A stretch of 16,052 bases of DNA from Actinomycetota bacterium. Its GTDB lineage: Bacteria; Actinomycetota; Thermoleophilia; Gaiellales; Gaiellaceae. Below the pieces are notes generated by a model. That model worked only from the letters and a program-made list of their open reading frames with translations, was not told the DNA's origin and searched no databases. The stretch is from the NCBI GenBank assembly GCA_005885565.1, contig VAXK01000218.1, positions 2,238 through 18,289 on the forward strand, read 5' to 3'. The position numbers were made by a program, and so were the translations under genes. Shown here piece by piece: positions 13,170 through 16,052 of the stretch (the stretch's first letter is position 1; every line of letters starts with the position of its first letter).

Positions 13170-13618
13170 GCGGTCGCCTCGTCCGGCGGCGCCGGATGAG
13201 GCCAACCTTCCGCACCGACCTCGTGCACCGGGTCGAGCAGGATCAGATCCTGCATGTCGGTGTGCTTCTCGAGCACCGGCGCCGAAAACGGAAGTCGCGC
13301 GGCGCCGTCGTCGGAAGCCGACGGCGGCACCGCCGTAGCGGCCTCGTCCTCGTCGGCCTGGATGAGCCCTTCCCGCTCGAGCTCGGCCAGGAGCTGCCGC
13401 ACGGCCTCGAGGATCTGCTCGTCGGACGCGTCGTAGCGCGACCGCAGCTCGGCCGCGATCCCGTCCTCGCCGGCACCGTTCTGAAGTGCCTGCCAGACCG
13501 CCGCTCCGCTGTCCCGCAGGCTGTAGTACGTGCCCGTCTTGAGGTCGATGAGGATGACCTCGCCCTCGATCGTCTCGTGGATCACGCTCGGGCTATTCAC
13601 CCGAAAGCGTGTCGTCAT
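13166..13618 (-). CDS. PqqD-like RRE protein with a precursor-peptide-like C-terminal tail
   Basis: The ATG at 13618 follows AAGGAG with a 6-nt spacer. Residues 1-88 are a PqqD/RRE domain (EGEVILIDLKTGTYYSLRDS, GAAVWQAL, LRSRYDASDEQILEAVRQLL, LEREGLI), the small winged-helix fold that binds leader peptides of ribosomal peptides. Residues 89-109 form an acidic, Ala/Ser linker. Residues 110-142 are an extra conserved-looking tail, PFSAPVLEKHTD, then MQDLILLDPVHEV and GWPHP. PqqD proteins usually have about 90-100 residues, so 50 are added. The tail contains F-x-x-P-x-L, close to the Y-x-x-P-x-L recognition motif of lasso-peptide leaders. It is probably the first gene of the overlapping operon and should guide the kinase and other tailoring enzymes. 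Fusion of recogniser and substrate is my inference. Confidence 0.88.
   Translation of the reverse strand: MTTRFRVNSPSVIHETIEGEVILIDLKTGTYYSLRDSGAAVWQALQNGAGEDGIAAELRSRYDASDEQILEAVRQLLAELEREGLIQADEDEAATAVPPSASDDGAARLPFSAPVLEKHTDMQDLILLDPVHEVGAEGWPHPAPPDEATA
13193..13291 (-). other. Precursor-peptide-like tail fused to the PqqD-like protein
   Basis: Residues 110-142 of the PqqD-like protein: P-F-S-A-P-V-L, then D-M-Q-D-L-I-L-L-D-P-V-H-E-V, then G-W-P-H-P. I see no separate start codon with a ribosome site that would make it an independent peptide. Thr120 is the only hydroxyl residue between Ser112 and Thr149, which limits where a Ser/Thr kinase could act. Confidence 0.55.
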
Positions 13619-13641
13619 TCGCCGCTCCTTCGTCTCCCTCC

Positions 13642-13662
13642 GGGATTTCCCCTCGAAATCCC
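13642..13662. promoter_or_regulatory. Inverted repeat in the 5' leader of the PqqD-like gene
   Basis: GGGATTTC and GAAATCCC form a perfect 8-bp stem with a 5-nt loop (CCCTC on the plus strand), 23 nt upstream of the ATG and 11 nt before the AAGGAG site. It could be a repressor operator or an RNA hairpin that gates translation of the operon. It is not a terminator of the flippase gene by the usual rule, since no T-tract follows. Confidence 0.5.
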
Positions 13663-13670
13663 CTTCAATC

Positions 13671-13680
13671 AGTATGCATA
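13671..13680 (-). promoter_or_regulatory. Possible -10 region of the PqqD-led operon
   Basis: On the minus strand CATACT matches TATAAT at 4 of 6 positions and sits in the perfect palindrome TATGCATA (13673-13680), an AT-rich island in a GC-rich stretch. It would give a leader of about 45 nt that includes the hairpin at 13642-13662. No clear -35. Confidence 0.35.
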
Positions 13681-13701
13681 TCCGCGGAGCCACCTGAAAG
13701 C

Positions 13702-15189
13702 TCAGCGGCCTCGGCGGCGGACCAGGCCCCACACCTCGCGGACGAGCTCGGGCTCACGCCACGCGAGGAGCCCGAGGTAGGCAGCCGCTCCGAAGAGGAC
13801 GACGGCGACCAGCCGCAGGCCGGCCGACACGCCCACGTCCTCGAAGCCCAGCCGGAGGGCGAGCGCGAGCGCGCCCATCGCCGCCGAGACCTCGAGCACG
13901 GGCCGGACGGCGGCGACGAACGCGAGCACCGCGGTCTGCGCGGCGCGGGACACGATCGTCGTGAAGACCGGGAGGACGGTCGTCCTCGCCGCCGCGAATC
14001 CGGCCGCGACGCCGACGACGCCCCAATGCAGCCCGATCGCGAACGCCGAGACGGTCAGCGTCGCGGAGAAGATCATGAAGGCGAGCAGTGCGCCGGCACG
14101 GTCGAGGGCCTGGAGCATGCTGTGGTTCAGAGTTTGGAGGCTCTGCGACAGGCCGGCGATACAGAGGAGCTGGAGCACCGGGATCACCTTGTGCCAGCGG
14201 TGCCCGAGCACGACCGGCACAAAGTCGGGTGCGACGATCGCAAGGCCGACGAAGGCCGGGACGGTGATCACGGCGACGATCCGGTTGCCGCGGAGCCAGG
14301 CGCCCCCGGCACGCGGCGGGTCGGCCGCGATGCGTGCGAAGGCCGGGAAGAGCACCTGCTGGATCGGCGCAGCGAGCCGGGAGAGCGACGCGAACATGAC
14401 GTTGTAGGCGACGGAGTAGATGCCGAGCGGCGCCGCGCCGAGGAAGCGCGCGATGAGGAAGTTGTCCGCGTTCAGGTTCACGTAGCCGAGCACGCGAGCC
14501 CCGGAGGTCTTGCCGGCGAAGGAGCCGAGCCGGCGGAAGCTCTCGGCCGACCAAGTCGCGCGCGGGCGCCACGAGGAGAAGCGCCACACGAGGACGAGCG
14601 ACACGCACTCCGCGGTGAGCGCCTGCACGACGATCGCCCAGGCGCCGAGGCCCGCGAAGGCGAGCACGACGCCGGCCACGCCGCCGAGCACCACCCCCGC
14701 CATCTCGCGCAGCTGGAGGCTGCGGAACCGAAGCTCGCGCGTGAGGAGCGCGATCTGCGTGGACGAGAAGGACGTGATCAGGAAGAGGATCGAGGTGACG
14801 GCGAAGAGATGGGAGACCGCCGGAGTGGAGAAGAAGTCGGCGACGAGCGGGGCCGCCGCGACCCCGCCCCCGCAGCAGAGCGCGCCCGCGGCGAGCGTCG
14901 TCCAGAAGGCCGTCGAGCGGTCGCGCTCGCTGATCTCCCGGCGCGCGATCAACGCCTGTCCGAACGACAGGTCGGTGAAGACGGACGCGACGCCGACGAA
15001 CAGGAGGGCCATCGACGCGAGCCCGAAGTCGCGCGGCACGAGCAGGCGCGCAAGGATGACGCCGACGACGATCCTCGTCACCTGGACGACGACGACCGTC
15101 GCGACCTTCCAGCCGACGCCGCTCACGACCTGCTGCCGCAGGGTCGGCGGAGTCTCGGTGGTCTCGACCTCGGTGCTCTCGATGTTCAC
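13702..15189 (-). CDS. Polysaccharide flippase of the MOP superfamily (Wzx/WzxC-like)
   Basis: The 495-residue membrane protein has about 12-14 hydrophobic helices, starting after a polar, Thr/Glu-rich head (ESTEVETTETPPTLRQQVVS). The family pattern is clear: GVILARLLVPRDFGLASMAL in the first helical hairpin, DLSFGQALIARREIS, and the mid-protein NLNADNFLIARFLGAAPLGIYSVA, spread in the manner of lipopolysaccharide-type exporters. These proteins move lipid-linked oligosaccharides across the cytoplasmic membrane. With GT2, SDR and nucleotidyltransferase genes nearby, export of a glycan or glycan-modified product is likely. Start GTG at 15189; there is no ribosome site, and an in-frame GTG (VSGVGW) downstream is a possible alternative. 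It lies 83 nt upstream of the PqqD-led operon on the same strand. Confidence 0.9.
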   Translation of the reverse strand: MNIESTEVETTETPPTLRQQVVSGVGWKVATVVVVQVTRIVVGVILARLLVPRDFGLASMALLFVGVASVFTDLSFGQALIARREISERDRSTAFWTTLAAGALCCGGGVAAAPLVADFFSTPAVSHLFAVTSILFLITSFSSTQIALLTRELRFRSLQLREMAGVVLGGVAGVVLAFAGLGAWAIVVQALTAECVSLVLVWRFSSWRPRATWSAESFRRLGSFAGKTSGARVLGYVNLNADNFLIARFLGAAPLGIYSVAYNVMFASLSRLAAPIQQVLFPAFARIAADPPRAGGAWLRGNRIVAVITVPAFVGLAIVAPDFVPVVLGHRWHKVIPVLQLLCIAGLSQSLQTLNHSMLQALDRAGALLAFMIFSATLTVSAFAIGLHWGVVGVAAGFAAARTTVLPVFTTIVSRAAQTAVLAFVAAVRPVLEVSAAMGALALALRLGFEDVGVSAGLRLVAVVLFGAAAYLGLLAWREPELVREVWGLVRRRGR

Positions 15190-15195
15190 GCGGTG

Positions 15196-15201
15196 TACAA
15201 A
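15196..15201 (+). promoter_or_regulatory. Possible -10 element TACAAA of the second kinase gene
   Basis: TACAAA (4/6) ends 8 nt before the ATG at 15210, with no Shine-Dalgarno between them. It lies within the 20-nt gap between the two divergent start codons. Confidence 0.3.
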
Positions 15202-15209
15202 CTGAGCCT

Positions 15210-16052
15210 ATGGAAGCCGCTGCGGCCGATCGTCTCGAAGGGCTCGCCGCGAGCTTCGCCTGCGCCGGCGACGTCGTGGCTCGGGACTACGTCGTCGGCG
15301 GCTCGCGCGTCTCCCTTCGCTTCGCGAGCGACGCGCTGCGCGAACGGATCGCGCCGGCCTTCGCGCACCTAGCGGCCCCGGCGGGCGACGCGCCCGAGCT
15401 GACGGTGAACCTCTGGGACTCCGCCTCGACCGGGATGGAGCCGCCGCCGCGCCCGCCCGCGGCCTCGGACGAGCCGGCCGGCGCGCTCTACCACTTCCAG
15501 GAGCCGCCGCTCCGCGGCGCCTACCAGGCGGGGCTGGAGGCGCTGAGCATCCTCGACTCGGAGGCAGGCGTCGCGTGGTACTGGGTCGCGAGCGCCTTCG
15601 AGCAGCCGTCGTGGGACCAAGCGTGTCCGATCCGGCAGATCCTGTTCTGGTGGCTCGGGTCGCGTGGCTATCTCCAGGTTCACGGGGCGGCGGTCGGAAC
15701 ACCGTCGGGCGGCGTGCTCGTCGTCGGCCCGGCTGGGTCGGGGAAGTCCACCGTCGCGCTCGCGTGTCTCGGCACCGATCTCCTCTACGCCGGCGACGAC
15801 TACGTTGCGGTGACGCTCGGCCCCCCACCGCACGTCGCCAGCCTCTACAACTCGGGCAAGCTCGAGGCGTCGCACGTCGGCGACCTCCTGCCGCACCTGC
15901 TACCTGTCCTGGCGAACCCGGACCGCGTCGACAGCGAGAAGGCGATCCTGTACGCGGAGCAGCACTTCCCGCAGCAGACGACCTCCGGATTCCCGCTCGC
16001 CGCTCTTCTCGTGCCGATCGTTCGGGCGGACCGGCGCGAGCCGCAGATCCGC
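15210..16052 (+). CDS. Second HprK-like P-loop kinase, 3' end beyond the window
   Basis: The 281 visible residues begin MEAAAADRLEGLAASFACAG and follow the same plan as the kinase at 12153: LTVNLWDSAS in the N-terminal domain (64-73), VHGAAVG (157-163), Walker A GPAGSGKST (173-181), YAGDDYVAV (193-201, identical to the paralogue), SLYNSGKLE and EKAILYAEQ. The segment about 255-281 (SGFPLAALLVPIVRADRR) also aligns. About 55-60 residues should be missing at the end. It diverges from the flippase gene with only 20 nt between start codons. Its presence outside the overlapping operon suggests a second, separately expressed phosphorylation step, or a second half-cluster continuing past the edge. 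Confidence 0.85.
   Translation, partial: MEAAAADRLEGLAASFACAGDVVARDYVVGGSRVSLRFASDALRERIAPAFAHLAAPAGDAPELTVNLWDSASTGMEPPPRPPAASDEPAGALYHFQEPPLRGAYQAGLEALSILDSEAGVAWYWVASAFEQPSWDQACPIRQILFWWLGSRGYLQVHGAAVGTPSGGVLVVGPAGSGKSTVALACLGTDLLYAGDDYVAVTLGPPPHVASLYNSGKLEASHVGDLLPHLLPVLANPDRVDSEKAILYAEQHFPQQTTSGFPLAALLVPIVRADRREPQIR

Noticed and set aside
13196..13291. Independent small precursor-peptide gene at the end of the PqqD gene
   Set aside because: No start codon with a ribosome site precedes the motif; the internal Met lies within the motif itself, so a fused tail is the simpler reading.
13609..15372. 587-residue plus-strand frame across the flippase
   Set aside because: Glu/Arg/Asp-rich shadow of the membrane protein on the other strand; it has no recognisable domain and crosses the start of the second kinase gene.
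1..16052. CRISPR array, insertion sequence or rRNA
   Set aside because: I saw no regularly spaced repeats, no transposase and no rRNA-like sequence anywhere in the window.

Overview
This window is about 16 kb of high-GC DNA. GTG starts, 4-nt overlaps between genes and the protein families present suggest a deep-branching actinobacterium, most likely of the class Thermoleophilia. That placement is an inference from gene content and base composition; there is no rRNA or other strict marker here.

Region by region. 1-920: a small coiled-coil gene of unknown function with rather atypical codon use, a tRNA-Trp gene on the minus strand, and an unlisted-looking 46-aa acidic protein. 926-2382: a cupin gene broken by an internal deletion and frameshift, a 58-aa membrane protein, and a FliA/WhiG-family sigma factor that looks leaderless. 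2392-3272: an Mrr-type restriction endonuclease gene split by a frameshift. 3368-5790: an EF-G-like translational GTPase with non-standard G3 and G4 motifs, coupled to a small membrane protein and ending in a REP-like inverted repeat. 5834-6401: a PadR-type repressor with an overlapping 57-aa partner and a palindromic operator. 6504-8653: a five-helix membrane protein, a CxxC zinc protein and a secreted protein with an InlB-B-like domain.

8638-16052 is the most interesting part. Six minus-strand genes are chained by overlaps in the order PqqD-like protein, HprK-like kinase, GT2 glycosyltransferase, two NTP_transf_5-type nucleotidyltransferases, and a uronate-dehydrogenase/epimerase-like SDR. 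Just upstream lies a Wzx/MATE-type flippase gene. Diverging from that gene, 20 nt away, is a second HprK-like kinase that runs off the window edge. The RRE (PqqD) + HprK-like kinase + nucleotidyltransferase trio is the tailoring set known from phosphorylated or glycosylated lasso peptides such as the paeninodin and pseudomycoidin types. No lasso cyclase or B2 protease is visible in the window. Instead, the PqqD-like protein carries a C-terminal tail that itself looks like a precursor peptide (F-x-x-P-x-L followed by an MQDL...LDP.HEV...GWP motif). This suggests a recognition domain fused to its own substrate, combined with glycan-building and export genes.

The functional story for this cluster is inference; the gene layout, the overlaps and the motifs are read directly from the sequence.
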